Shown here piece after piece: positions 28,518 to 38,858 of a stretch of 64,000 nucleotides of DNA (position 1 is its first letter; each line of letters opens with the position of its first letter). The stretch covers positions 248,001-312,000 of the forward strand of contig CYUK01000003.1 of NCBI GenBank assembly GCA_001299455.1. Direction: 5' to 3'. The position numbers were made by a program, and so were the translations under genes. This stretch comes from Clostridiales bacterium SIT11. GTDB taxonomy: Bacteria; Bacillota; Clostridia; Tissierellales; Peptoniphilaceae. The notes under the pieces were generated by a model, which was given only the letters and a program-made list of their open reading frames with translations, searched no databases and had not been told where the DNA came from.

Positions 28518-29491
28518 TATTCATCCTGCTTTTCCCAGCTGGTGGACTTGGGATCTGTGGCCTTGGAAATAGCCTCCCTCATGGAGGTGTCGCTCTTGAT
28601 GTTTTTCATTTCATAGTAGTCCAAGACACCTAGCCTTCCTTCTCTTAAGGCCGCTGCCAAAGCCATGGGAACTTCTGCTTCGGCTTCCACAACCTTGGCC
28701 CGCATTTCTTGTTCCTTGGCCAGAGCCATGGCTTTTCGTTCCGAAGCCTTGGCTTCAGAAATTTTCTTATCCGCTTGGGCCTGGTCTGTCTGCAATCTAG
28801 CCCCAATATTCCTAGCAATGTCCACATCGGCGATGTCAATGGATAAAATTTCATAGGCCGTGCCCGAATCCAGACCCTTGTCTAGGACCACCTTGGAAAT
28901 GGAATCCGGATTTTCCAGGACCACCTTGTAGCGTTCGGCAGATCCGACTGTTGTGACAATTCCTTCCCCAACCCGGGCGATAATGGTTTCTTCACCGGCC
29001 CCACCTACCAGGCGGTCAATATTGGCCCGGACAGTGACCTTGGCCTTGACAATGACTTCAATCCCATCTTGGGCTACAGCAGAAATATTCGGTGTTTCAA
29101 TGACTTTTGGGTTAACAGAAACTTGGACAGCCTCCAAGACATTCCGCCCAGCCAGATCAATGGCCGCTGCTTGCTCAAAACCTAGGTTAATATTGGCCCT
29201 TTGAGCAGCAATTAAGGCATTTACTACAGAATTGACATTTCCTCCAGCCAGGTAGTGGGCTTCTAAGTTTTCAATCTTTAAGTCTAGGCCCGCCTTGGTG
29301 GCCTTGACCATGGGAATGACAATCTTCCTTGGATTGACCCTTCTTAACCGCATGCCCACCAGGGTGGAAATCTTTATAGGCACTCCTGAGAAGAAGGCAG
29401 AAATCCACAAACCAACAGGAACAAAATTAAAAAAGACGATAATGACGAGAAGAATAAGAATGGGTATAATTGGTAACCTAAAAAATGGCAT
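28517..29491 (-). CDS. floA: Flotillin-like protein FloA
   Basis: 324-residue FloA (YqfA, UPF0365) protein that organises functional membrane microdomains. A single N-terminal hydrophobic anchor (about residues 6-36) is followed by the SPFH-like domain and an Ala/Glu-rich heptad region ([18 protein letters not shown]). Lies directly after an NfeD-type gene, its usual partner. Confidence 0.95.
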   Translation of the reverse strand: MPFFRLPIIPILILLVIIVFFNFVPVGLWISAFFSGVPIKISTLVGMRLRRVNPRKIVIPMVKATKAGLDLKIENLEAHYLAGGNVNSVVNALIAAQRANINLGFEQAAAIDLAGRNVLEAVQVSVNPKVIETPNISAVAQDGIEVIVKAKVTVRANIDRLVGGAGEETIIARVGEGIVTTVGSAERYKVVLENPDSISKVVLDKGLDSGTAYEILSIDIADVDIARNIGARLQTDQAQADKKISEAKASERKAMALAKEQEMRAKVVEAEAEVPMALAAALREGRLGVLDYYEMKNIKSDTSMREAISKATDPKSTSWEKQDE

Positions 29492-30331
29492 TTACTTCCT
29501 CCTAACTAGAATTTTCCCTGACTCAATGGCTACAACTTCCACCCAGGAAGATTTTTCCAGATAGCCCTGGTCACTGATTGCATCGTATTTTTTTTCATTT
29601 ATTACCACATAACCTGAAGGCCTTAAGGGAGTCAGAGTCTTGCCAAGAGCTCCCGGCTCAAGGTCTAGAGGAGGGCTTGTGGAATAGCCCCAGTCTTTGG
29701 AAAAAGTCTCCTTTAAAGTAAATTTGTTTAAATAAATGGGCCTTCTTCCACTCTTCCAGAAATAGACAAGGACTAGGCCACTCAGGCCCAGACTCAAGCC
29801 TAGAGTTATAGAAGCCAGTCTTGTGGATTCCATAGAAATCATTAAAGACCCATAGATGGCAATGATTCCAGAAATTCCCGGCAAAGAAAAGCCTGGCAGG
29901 GACATTTCAAGAATGAGTAGACCTAGGCCCAAAATAAATAGTCCTAGGGAGACTAGGCTGCTCTTGCCCACTAGGTAGCTAGTCAACAGGTGTAAGAAAA
30001 AAAGAAATAGAGAAAGGGTGCCCCAAAGGCTCCACTCTTTTTTTAAAAGTTGTTGGGTCAGGGCAAGAAAGGCTCCTACCACCAAGGCCCCTTCTAGGAT
30101 ATGCCAGGTTCGATTTCTGGCGACCATGGCTCCTTGCCTTGTTTTTTGGGGTTTTTTCTCTTGAAAAAGACTTTTCCCCAGAGGCTTTTTAATTCTTTCT
30201 TTCTGGTGGTTCGATATGAGGGGCCTTGTCCCTTCCAGGAGCTTTTGGGCCTGGACTTCATTTTGAAAAATCAAGCCTGCAGTCACAAAGAAAAGGCCTA
30301 GGCCGAGTATCAATAAGTATTTCTTGTTCAT
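29492..30331 (-). CDS. NfeD-like membrane protein without the protease domain
   Basis: About 279 residues from the ATG giving MNKKYLLILG; GGGGAGG lies eight bases upstream. It has a signal-anchor, a basic spacer, several membrane helices (about residues 75-195) and a C-terminal OB-fold (GALGKTLTPLRPSGYVVI). The ClpP-like serine protease domain of long NfeD proteins such as YqeZ is absent; a short basic segment stands in its place. The 1-base spacing to floA marks it as the NfeD partner of the flotillin. Confidence 0.83.
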   Translation of the reverse strand: MNKKYLLILGLGLFFVTAGLIFQNEVQAQKLLEGTRPLISNHQKERIKKPLGKSLFQEKKPQKTRQGAMVARNRTWHILEGALVVGAFLALTQQLLKKEWSLWGTLSLFLFFLHLLTSYLVGKSSLVSLGLFILGLGLLILEMSLPGFSLPGISGIIAIYGSLMISMESTRLASITLGLSLGLSGLVLVYFWKSGRRPIYLNKFTLKETFSKDWGYSTSPPLDLEPGALGKTLTPLRPSGYVVINEKKYDAISDQGYLEKSSWVEVVAIESGKILVRRK

Positions 30332-30386
30332 TTTTACAGCCTCCCCTTTATTTATACCCAAAATCCACCATAAGTCACAACGAAAA

Positions 30387-30408
30387 AAGACCCGGCTTTC
30401 CGGGTCTT
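30387..30408 (-). terminator. Intrinsic terminator after yqeY
   Basis: Perfect stem AAGACCCGG/CCGGGTCTT with a four-base loop and a minus-strand T run, three bases after the yqeY stop. It separates rpsU-yqeY from nfeD-floA. Confidence 0.9.
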
Positions 30409-30410
30409 AC

Positions 30411-30860
30411 TTAATTTTCTTCTAATAATTCTTGTGCCAGGCGATTAATGGTTTTCCCATCTGCCCGTCCCTTGACTTTGGGCATCAGGTCTTTCATGAC
30501 CTTTCCCATATCTTTTTTATCATGAATATCAAGTCGGGAAATTGTCTCAGCTACAAGATCTCGAAGTTCGTCTTCAGACAATTGCTTGGGCAGGTAGCCA
30601 TATAAAATATCCATTTCCGCTTTTGTTGCATCAATGAGGTCTTGACGACCACCCTTTGCAAAATCTTCAATGGAGTTTTTCTTTTCCTTCACTTGCTTAG
30701 AAATAATGGAAAGAACTTCATCATCCGATAAGTCTTTTTTTTCGTCAACTTCTTTTTGTTTAATGGCTGCACGCACCATGGTAATGGTATCCTTGCGTGT
30801 TTTATCCTTCGCCTTCATAGCTGCTTTTAAGTCAGCCATTAAGTCTTCTTTTAAAGACAT
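30411..30860 (-). CDS. yqeY: YqeY family GatB-related protein
   Basis: 149-residue YqeY protein, related to the tail domain of GatB that contacts tRNA. Begins MSLKEDLMADLKAAMKAKDK and contains the family stretch YLPKQLSEDEL. I use the internal ATG; the longer frame starts with a GTG inside the ribosome site region. Function is unclear. Follows rpsU by 12 bases, a conserved Firmicute pair. Confidence 0.92.
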   Translation of the reverse strand: MSLKEDLMADLKAAMKAKDKTRKDTITMVRAAIKQKEVDEKKDLSDDEVLSIISKQVKEKKNSIEDFAKGGRQDLIDATKAEMDILYGYLPKQLSEDELRDLVAETISRLDIHDKKDMGKVMKDLMPKVKGRADGKTINRLAQELLEEN

Positions 30861-30872
30861 GGTCACCCATCC

Positions 30873-31052
30873 TTAGTATTTACGTTTTTTGCGACGTGCT
30901 TCTTCAGATTTCTTCTTGCGACGTACACTTGGTTTTTCGTAATGTTCTCTTTTACGATATTCCTTTAATACACCACTAGTTGCGCATTGACGTTTAAATC
31001 TTTTCAAAGCATTATCTAATGATTCATTTTCTCCAACACGGATTTCTGACAT
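30873..31052 (-). CDS. rpsU: 30S ribosomal protein S21
   Basis: 59-residue S21 starting [20 protein letters not shown] and ending in a basic tail. GAGGAGG six bases upstream of this ATG decides the start over a 20-residue longer frame. A strong promoter lies 52 bases upstream. Confidence 0.97.
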   Translation of the reverse strand: MSEIRVGENESLDNALKRFKRQCATSGVLKEYRKREHYEKPSVRRKKKSEEARRKKRKY

Positions 31053-31103
31053 GATTTCCCTCCTCTCATTTCTAAGAGTTAAGCCTTTGGCTAATACCTT
31101 ATT

Positions 31104-31132
31104 ATTATACATTATCCTGGGAAAAATAGCAA
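31104..31132 (-). promoter_or_regulatory. Promoter for rpsU-yqeY
   Basis: Minus strand TTGCTA (31127-31132), 17-base spacer, TATAAT (31104-31109), in the 106-base gap between hit and rpsU. Confidence 0.85.
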
Positions 31133-31158
31133 TAAATTCCTTTTTCTTCTTTTTCTCA

Positions 31159-31497
31159 TTAACCTGGTGGCCATTGGAGGGATCTCTGACCTAAAATATG
31201 GAAATGTAGGTGGTTTACAGTTTGTCCGCCGTCTTCCTTGCAGTTGTTGACAATCCGGTATCCCTTGTCACAGCCAAGTTCTTTGGCAAGTTCTCCTGCC
31301 TTCCGGAAGATCCGCCCAATTAAGGCATCCTCTTCTTCTGTTAGGGCATCTGCATCTTGGATGTGTTTTTTGGGAATCACCAAGAAATGGACCGGCGCTT
31401 GGGGGTCAATATCCTTGAAGGCATACATGTCGTCATCTTCATAGATTTTTTCGCTGGGAATTTCTCCCACTATGATTTTACAAAATAAGCAATCCAT
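31159..31497 (-). CDS. HIT family nucleotide-binding protein
   Basis: 112-residue histidine-triad protein with the active site HLHFHILG and the N-terminal block [20 protein letters not shown]. Hydrolyses purine nucleoside phosphoramidates in the studied homologues. Overlaps the mtaB end by one base. The mtaB-hit-rpsU-yqeY order is common in clostridia. Confidence 0.94.
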   Translation of the reverse strand: MDCLFCKIIVGEIPSEKIYEDDDMYAFKDIDPQAPVHFLVIPKKHIQDADALTEEEDALIGRIFRKAGELAKELGCDKGYRIVNNCKEDGGQTVNHLHFHILGQRSLQWPPG

Positions 31498-32807
31498 TAG
31501 GGCCTCCTTAACTTAAATTCTACAGGTTCTCCTGTACTATCTCCTATTGTACCATGAAGAATTTGATTTGTTAATGGACGGTCGCTTTTGGTCTTGACCC
31601 GGATGTAGTTACTGGTATAGCCCTCATAAAAACCCTGGTTCTCCTGTTCAAATAAAACATCCAGGTCCCGCCCCTTGTTTTTTTCAATAAAATCCTGGGC
31701 CAGAACATCCCCAATGGCAATGAGCTTTTGGGACCGGGTATTTTTAATTTTTCCATTCATTTGCTTTTTCTTGGCTGCTGGTGTCCCCTGTCTGGAGGAA
31801 TACTTAAAGACATGGAGCCTGGAAAAGCTCACTTTTTTCACAAAGGCGCACATTTCCTCAAAGTCTTCTTCCTCTTCTCCAGGAAAACCGACAATACAAT
31901 CTGTACTTAGGCCGGCATAGGGCATATAGTGGCGGATGATTTCCGTCTTTTCCAGAAAGTCCTCGGCCCTGTACTTCCGGTTCATGGCCTGTAAAATTTT
32001 ATTAGATCCATGTTGGAGGGAAAGGTGAAAGTGGTCACAGACCTTGCCTGTGGCCGCCAGCCTTTGAATAAAGTCCTCGGTCACAATATTGGGGTCTACG
32101 CTGGATAGGCGGATTCTTTCCAGACCTTGAATCTGAGCCAGGTCTTCAATTAAGTCCGCCAGACGGAGGTCTCCCAGGTCTTTTCCGTAGGAGGCCACGT
32201 GAATCCCAGTAAGGACCACTTCTTTGTAGCCGGCTTCCACTAATTTTTCCACCTGCCTGTGGCTATCTTCCAAGGACCTGGACCGAATGGGTCCCCGGGC
32301 ATAGGGAATAACACAATAGGAGCAAAATTGGTTGCAGCCATCTTGGATTTTTACATAGGCCCGGGTGTGGTCTGTTTGCTGGTCAATGGAAAAATCTTCA
32401 AAGTCCCTATGGCTCCGAGCATCTTCCACATGGACCAGGGGACCTTCCTTTTCCATGGCCTGGTCCACATAATCCAAAATCTTGTCCCGGTCCTTGGTTC
32501 CTAAAATCAAGTCCACGCCTGGAATTTTTTCCACTTCCTCCGGACTCACCTGGGCATAGCAACCTACCACACAAACCACGGCCTGGGGATTGATTTTCTT
32601 CCCCCGACGGATGATTTGCCGACTCTTCCTGTCCGAAAGGTTGGTCACTGTGCAGGTGTTAATAATATAGACATCAGAAAAATCTTCTGAGTCCAGGTGG
32701 ACCTCATAGCCTGCTTCCTTGAAAAGTTCCAGCATGGCTTCTGACTCATAGGCATTGACCTTGCAGCCCAAAGTGGTAATATGAACACTTTTATTTTTCT
32801 CTTCCAT
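31497..32807 (-). CDS. mtaB: tRNA t6A37 methylthiotransferase MtaB
   Basis: Radical-SAM enzyme that converts t6A37 to ms2t6A37 in tRNA. UPF0004 domain with cysteines in TLGCKVNAYES, NTCTVT and VGCYAQ. Radical SAM cysteines are in DGCNQFCSYCVIP. A C-terminal TRAM domain follows. 436 residues. AAGGAGGAGG precedes the ATG. Overlaps rsmE by 17 bases. Confidence 0.95.
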   Translation of the reverse strand: MEEKNKSVHITTLGCKVNAYESEAMLELFKEAGYEVHLDSEDFSDVYIINTCTVTNLSDRKSRQIIRRGKKINPQAVVCVVGCYAQVSPEEVEKIPGVDLILGTKDRDKILDYVDQAMEKEGPLVHVEDARSHRDFEDFSIDQQTDHTRAYVKIQDGCNQFCSYCVIPYARGPIRSRSLEDSHRQVEKLVEAGYKEVVLTGIHVASYGKDLGDLRLADLIEDLAQIQGLERIRLSSVDPNIVTEDFIQRLAATGKVCDHFHLSLQHGSNKILQAMNRKYRAEDFLEKTEIIRHYMPYAGLSTDCIVGFPGEEEEDFEEMCAFVKKVSFSRLHVFKYSSRQGTPAAKKKQMNGKIKNTRSQKLIAIGDVLAQDFIEKNKGRDLDVLFEQENQGFYEGYTSNYIRVKTKSDRPLTNQILHGTIGDSTGEPVEFKLRRP

Positions 32808-33513
32808 GACCTCCTCCTTCCATTAAAACGTGGACCCGGTCACTGGCAATTAAGGCTGCCGTTTCCGTCCGTAAGATCCGGGGCCCCAAGCTAATACATT
32901 GGCCTCCCCTGGCCTGGATAAGGGTCACTTCTTCTGGAGCCAGGCCTCCTTCCGGACCAATGACCAGGGCAAGATTTTTTTCCTTCCCTGTTAAAACCTG
33001 ATCCAACCGCCGGGTCTTCTCTTCTTCATAGCAGCAGAGGACCTGGCAATCTTCCGGCAAGCTTTCAAGGGCCTCTTCTAGGCCTTTTACCAGGGAAACT
33101 TCTGGAATGTTAAGCCGTCTGGACTGCTTGGCTGCCTTTTTTAAAATTTTCTCCCAGCGAGTCTTTAACTTTTCTTCCTTTCCCTGGACCTTTCGAATGG
33201 ACCGGGTCATTTGGATGGGAAAAAAAGAGTCCACTCCTACTTCTGTTCCATGTTCTAAAATTTCTTCAAATTTTTGTCCCTTGCCCAGGCCTTGGAGGAG
33301 GTAAAGATAAAAGGATTTTTCCTCTTCCAGCCTTTTGTCTCCAAGAAGGACTTCCGGAGATTCTGGAAAATTTGAAGAAAGCTTGGCTTCATAGGCCTGA
33401 CCATCCCTTACGGCCACCAGACCATCCCCGGCCCTTAGGCGGAGGACATGGGCCAGGTGATGGAGGTCATCTGGGTCCAGCTGGCCCTGGTCATTTAAAA
33501 ATACCCGAACCAT
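32791..33513 (-). CDS. rsmE: 16S rRNA m3U1498 methyltransferase RsmE
   Basis: SPOUT methyltransferase of 240 residues. The C-terminal SAM knot shows LVIGPEGGLAPEEV and SLGPRILRTETA. The start giving MVRVFLND follows the prmA stop directly with AGGG six bases upstream. prmA-rsmE-mtaB is the Bacillus order. Confidence 0.95.
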   Translation of the reverse strand: MVRVFLNDQGQLDPDDLHHLAHVLRLRAGDGLVAVRDGQAYEAKLSSNFPESPEVLLGDKRLEEEKSFYLYLLQGLGKGQKFEEILEHGTEVGVDSFFPIQMTRSIRKVQGKEEKLKTRWEKILKKAAKQSRRLNIPEVSLVKGLEEALESLPEDCQVLCCYEEEKTRRLDQVLTGKEKNLALVIGPEGGLAPEEVTLIQARGGQCISLGPRILRTETAALIASDRVHVLMEGGGHGREK

Positions 33514-33514
33514 T

Positions 33515-34417
33515 TTAGACCCTAGCCACAAGAACAGACCAGCCGTTCTTGTCTTCCTTTTCTATAATTTCCAGGCCTTCTTCCTCCAAGACCTGGCAAA
33601 GATGGTCCAGTTTGCTGGATAAAATTCCAGACCCAATAAAAATGCCTCCTGGCTTTAAGTGTCCTGGAATCTCCCCTGCAAAGGACTCAATAATTTCTGC
33701 AAATAAGTTGGAGACAATTAAGTCCAGGTCCCTAGGAGCTTCCTTGAGGAGGTCGCCTTTTTTAAAGTCTACTTGGTCCTCCACTCCATTTAAGCTGGCA
33801 TTGTTCTTAGAAGCATCAATGGCCACAGGGTCAATATCCACCCCCATGGCTTTTTTTGCCCCTAGGAGGACACTAGCCACAGATAAAATCCCCGACCCAC
33901 AACCTACATCATAGACAAGGGCATCTTTTTTTACATACTTTTCCAACTTTTCCAGGCAAAGGTAGGTGGTTTCATGGCTACCGGACCCAAAGGCCATGCC
34001 AGGATCCATTAAAATCTTCACCCGGTCTGTGGAATAATCCATCCAATGGGGGACAACAGCCAGATTTTCCCCTAGGTCAAAGGGCTTATAATATTTTTTC
34101 CAATTGTTGGCAAAGTCCTGGCCTTCCTCCAAGTGATAGGAAACTTTTCCTAAGTCTCCTTCTCGGACAAAGTCTTCAAAATCCTTGATTAAATCTTCCT
34201 CTTCTTCTGAGGGGAAAAATTGAAGCAAGAGTTCTCCTGCCTTCACACGAAGGAGGTTGTCATCCACATAGTCCCATTGGATTTCACTGGAATTCAGCTC
34301 ATCCACCAGGCTGGCGGTTTCCTCCTGGAAACAGTCTACATCATGGTCCAAAAGCCATGAAACCAGGACCCCATAGTCTTCTTCTTTTCCCTTGAATGTC
34401 ACTTCATAAAAGTTCAT
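33515..34417 (-). CDS. prmA: Ribosomal protein L11 methyltransferase
   Basis: 300 residues. Variable N-terminal domain, then a Rossmann methyltransferase with VYDVGCGSGILSVA and the substrate motif DLIVSNLFAEII (NxLA-type variant). Methylates L11 on several amino groups. Eight bases after dnaJ. Confidence 0.95.
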   Translation of the reverse strand: MNFYEVTFKGKEEDYGVLVSWLLDHDVDCFQEETASLVDELNSSEIQWDYVDDNLLRVKAGELLLQFFPSEEEEDLIKDFEDFVREGDLGKVSYHLEEGQDFANNWKKYYKPFDLGENLAVVPHWMDYSTDRVKILMDPGMAFGSGSHETTYLCLEKLEKYVKKDALVYDVGCGSGILSVASVLLGAKKAMGVDIDPVAIDASKNNASLNGVEDQVDFKKGDLLKEAPRDLDLIVSNLFAEIIESFAGEIPGHLKPGGIFIGSGILSSKLDHLCQVLEEEGLEIIEKEDKNGWSVLVARV

Positions 34418-34425
34418 AGGTCCCC

Positions 34426-35565
<1,140 letters not shown>

Positions 35566-35626
35566 CTATCAATCAAATGATACTATTGTACATGAAAAAC
35601 CGAAAAAAAGAAAGCTAGGCATTAAA

Positions 35627-35661
35627 AAAGGCCCCCCTATGGCTCATTGAATTAGGGATTT
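35627..35661. repeat. Left boundary: terminator half-arm plus inverted repeat copy
   Basis: 35627-35636 (AAAGGCCCCC, preceded by A run) is one arm of a terminator whose other arm lies beside dnaK at 48983-48992. 35641-35661 reads GGCTC-A-TT-G-AATTAGGGATTT and matches, inverted, 48958-48976 with all 19 bases identical and two single-base gaps. See the matching right-end entry. Confidence 0.7.
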
Positions 35662-35700
35662 TAGAAAAATTGATTTAAAGAGTCTTTAAGTGGCAAGATA

Positions 35701-35739
35701 AAAGGCTATGAGTTTGAATGCTCATTGCCTTTTTTTGTT
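35701..35739 (+). terminator. Orphan plus-strand terminator
   Basis: Stem AAAGGCTATGAG/CTCATTGCCTTT (one mismatch) with an eight-base loop and seven following T. No plus-strand gene precedes it in this window, so it is either a left-over of a deleted gene or an insulator at the element edge. The rest of the 35563-35934 gap holds only the element boundary and the promoter listed next. Confidence 0.75.
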
Positions 35740-35883
35740 ATTAAGGTTCTATGTCAAATTATTTATTGTATGAGTTAGTTCAGTATAAACAAACTATTAA
35801 AATTATTTGAATAAAGAAGCATAAAGAAAAATTATGTGCAATAAACGCGATGCTAGATTATTGTAGTGTTTTTTCTATTTGTA

Positions 35884-35912
35884 TTGAGATTTTCTTCGTA
35901 AAATGGTATCAT
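35884..35912 (+). promoter_or_regulatory. Promoter for the two-headed methyltransferase
   Basis: TTGAGA (35884-35889), 17-base spacer, TATCAT (35907-35912). Transcription would start near 35919, giving a very short leader with ribosome site AAAGGAGG at 35921-35928. Confidence 0.7.
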
Positions 35913-35934
35913 GTATCTAGAAAGGAGGGACTTG

Positions 35935-38823
35935 ATGAACAAATTTATAGATTATTTGGGTAATAAATCAAGTATTTTAGATTTTATTAGTTCAGGTATA
36001 GACCAATATTTGTATGATGGTGATACAGTATTAGATTTATTTGCTGGCTCAGGTGTTGTTTCATATAAGCTTTCAGAAAAATATAATGTTATTTCTAATG
36101 ATTCTGAAGCATATTCATCAACGATTTGTTCTGCTCAATTTAATATCCCTCATTACAACGCTAATAATATTTTAGATATTAAAAATCAACTTCTTTCAAT
36201 AAAAAGTTTTTTGATTTCTCAAGAAAATTTATCAAATTTAATTCAAAAAGAAAACAAATTAATCCAGGAAAATAGTATTGATGAATTAAATGAATTATAT
36301 AAGTCTCATGAAACTGTCTGGAATAGTGAAAATTTTACTCCCCAAAAATTAAGAAGTAACAATAATTACAATTTATTTTTGAGATATTACGCTGGTTCAT
36401 ATTTTGGTATAGAGCAAGCGTTGGAAATTGACTCCATAATAAAGTTCATCAAAAAATCAGACTGTTTATTTGTTGACTTTTTATATTCAAAGCTCTTTCT
36501 GACAATTAATAACGTGGTTTTTTCTAGAGACGGTCATATGGCTCAACCTCTAGAATTAAAAACAAACTCAAAAAGAGCCATCCTTGATAGATCCAAAAAT
36601 GTTTTTGATATTTATTTAGAATATTTAGAGAAGGATATTGATTCATCTAATACTAAAAAATATAACTATAAAACATATAACTTACCATTTGATAAGCTTA
36701 TTTCTAGAAAAGACATTCTAGATAAAGTTGATTTAGTCTATGCTGACCCACCTTATACGGATATGCAATACTCAAGATATTATCACATTCTAAATGTTGC
36801 AGTAAATTATGATTATCCTGAGATGACAAAAATTAAGAATGGATATACAAAAGGACTTTATACTGAAGGAAGATTTCAATCATCACTAAGTCAAAAAAGT
36901 AAAGCTAAAGAAGACCTATACTTGTTAATGAAATCATGTTTTGATGCTGAAACTAATCTCGCGCTTTCGTATGCATACCCTAGAGATATCAAACAACAAA
37001 AAACAAATAGATATACTGTTTCAATCGAAGAGCTTATGAATATGGCCAAAGAGGTGTTTTCCCCATCAAATGTCCATGTCAAACAAATAGATTATTTTCA
37101 CTCTAACAATAAAAATGCTCAGAGGAAACCAGTAATTGAGTACTTGATTTTATGTGGCAAAAATAAGAAAAAGTCTAAATCGTATAATATAACGAAAATA
37201 AAAAAACAAATTGACTCATTGAAGCCAACAAATAGAAATGAGATTTATAATACACATATTTACTGGTCACAGAAATCATTTAATATAATCGATTCTTTGA
37301 TTGAGAATTTAAGCGAAGAAAATGATGTCATCTTTGACCCATTCATGGGTTCTGGAGTAACAATTTTAGAGTCCATTACAAATAATATGAAAAGAAACGC
37401 TATTGGATGTGATATTAATGAGGCTCCAGTTTTTATTGTAAAGACTTTAGTAAAATATTCTAAAGATAAACAATTGCAAAAAGATTTGATTGATATAAGT
37501 CATCAAATAAATTCACTTATGCATTATTACAAAGCGGATTGTCCTAATTGTGGTTCGATTTCTGTAATAGATAGAATAATCTTTGATAAAGCAAATCGAG
37601 ATTCCAATGATATAAACATTAATGCGGTCAATCACATATGTGAAAAGTGTGGGAAGGTTGTGGAAAGTGAAAATATCAAAAACTATCAAGAAGATATGTT
37701 TTTTAAGTACGAATTAGAAAATATAGATGAAAAATACCAATTCATTGAAAACTCTAAAGTAGCAGTGATAAAAAACGACAGTATTTTTAATATATTTACA
37801 AATAGAAATCTAAAAGTTTTGGACGATATGCTAGGAATTAGCAAACAATTTTCAAAGAATACTGAAAGTGTTTTTAAGTATATTTTAATGTCATGCATGC
37901 ATCAATGCAAAATTACAGATAAAAGATCTAACTCTCAATGGCCTCTTTGGACTCCTAAAAAAGACTGCGTTGAAAGAAATGTTGTACTATTAGTAAATAA
38001 GAAAATAAATAATTTCTTAAAAGCACTACCTATGATTCAAGAAACATATATTGATAGCATCTTAGTAGATTCTTTTAATGATTTAAGTATCAACTCTGCC
38101 TTTTTGTTACAAAAACCAAGTCAATATATATCTAACTTTGACATACCTGATAATAGTATTGACTTAGTAATCACTGATCCACCTTATCTTGGTCAAGTGC
38201 TATACTCTGAATATATGCAATTATATTATCCAATATTGGGATTAAGCATTGATATGAAAGATGAAATTGTAATCTCCTCAAGATCAGAGCATGATAAAAA
38301 CGAAGCTGATTATTTTGAGGATTTGAAAAAAACATTCAGCTTAATTGGAAAAAAATTAAAAAAAGATAAAGTTATGTGCCTATATTTTCATGATAACAGC
38401 CTTAAGGTTTGGAATAAATTAATGAAAATTTTATTTGAAGAAGGTTTCCGATATATCGGACAAACCCATATCGAAAAATCCAATACCTTGAAAAATATTA
38501 TAAGTCCAAAAAAATCTCTTAAAGGAGATTCGATACTTTTTTTCAGAAATAGTAAACACAAAGATGAATATCGATATGCACCAGAAGAAATTGAAGAAAT
38601 AGAAATAAATATTATAAAAGAGGCTAAATATATGCTAAAAAATCAAAACCAATTAACTTCAGCAGAGCTGTACGATAATGGTTTAATGGAAACTTTAATT
38701 TCAAATGCGTGGCTTGGCAAGTTATCCGAGAAATACACTTCATTGATTGATTTGTTACAAGAACATTTAAAATGGAATTCAGAGCTTGCAGTATGGGAAA
38801 ATAATAATAACGAAAAAATCTAG
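35935..38823 (+). CDS. DNA methyltransferase with two catalytic domains and a zinc ribbon
   Basis: 962 residues. Head 1: N-terminal FIDYLGNKSSILDFI, SAM motif DLFAGSG (34-40) and catalytic DPPY (271-274), typical of D12-class adenine methyltransferases such as the FokI type. Head 2: SAM motif FDPFMGSG (about 467-474), a zinc ribbon (C536, C539, C569, C572) and a second DPPY (748-751), resembling zinc-ribbon adenine methylases (COG1743-like). The ATG has AAAGGAGG six bases upstream. Codons are AT-rich, unlike the host core. Convergent with the methylase-nuclease gene; likely the modification arm of an R-M pair (inference). Confidence 0.85.
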   Translation: MNKFIDYLGNKSSILDFISSGIDQYLYDGDTVLDLFAGSGVVSYKLSEKYNVISNDSEAYSSTICSAQFNIPHYNANNILDIKNQLLSIKSFLISQENLSNLIQKENKLIQENSIDELNELYKSHETVWNSENFTPQKLRSNNNYNLFLRYYAGSYFGIEQALEIDSIIKFIKKSDCLFVDFLYSKLFLTINNVVFSRDGHMAQPLELKTNSKRAILDRSKNVFDIYLEYLEKDIDSSNTKKYNYKTYNLPFDKLISRKDILDKVDLVYADPPYTDMQYSRYYHILNVAVNYDYPEMTKIKNGYTKGLYTEGRFQSSLSQKSKAKEDLYLLMKSCFDAETNLALSYAYPRDIKQQKTNRYTVSIEELMNMAKEVFSPSNVHVKQIDYFHSNNKNAQRKPVIEYLILCGKNKKKSKSYNITKIKKQIDSLKPTNRNEIYNTHIYWSQKSFNIIDSLIENLSEENDVIFDPFMGSGVTILESITNNMKRNAIGCDINEAPVFIVKTLVKYSKDKQLQKDLIDISHQINSLMHYYKADCPNCGSISVIDRIIFDKANRDSNDININAVNHICEKCGKVVESENIKNYQEDMFFKYELENIDEKYQFIENSKVAVIKNDSIFNIFTNRNLKVLDDMLGISKQFSKNTESVFKYILMSCMHQCKITDKRSNSQWPLWTPKKDCVERNVVLLVNKKINNFLKALPMIQETYIDSILVDSFNDLSINSAFLLQKPSQYISNFDIPDNSIDLVITDPPYLGQVLYSEYMQLYYPILGLSIDMKDEIVISSRSEHDKNEADYFEDLKKTFSLIGKKLKKDKVMCLYFHDNSLKVWNKLMKILFEEGFRYIGQTHIEKSNTLKNIISPKKSLKGDSILFFRNSKHKDEYRYAPEEIEEIEINIIKEAKYMLKNQNQLTSAELYDNGLMETLISNAWLGKLSEKYTSLIDLLQEHLKWNSELAVWENNNNEKI

Positions 38824-38848
38824 TTTTCTTTTGAAAACTAGATTTTTT
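38813..38848. terminator. Bidirectional terminator between the two methyltransferase genes
   Basis: Perfect 16-base-pair stem (AAAAAATCTAGTTTTC against GAAAACTAGATTTTTT) with a TTTT loop. A runs on one side and T runs on the other make it work in both directions. The stop codon of the plus-strand gene lies in the stem; only ten bases separate it from the end of the opposing gene. Confidence 0.92.
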
Positions 38849-38858
38849 TACTTAGCTA

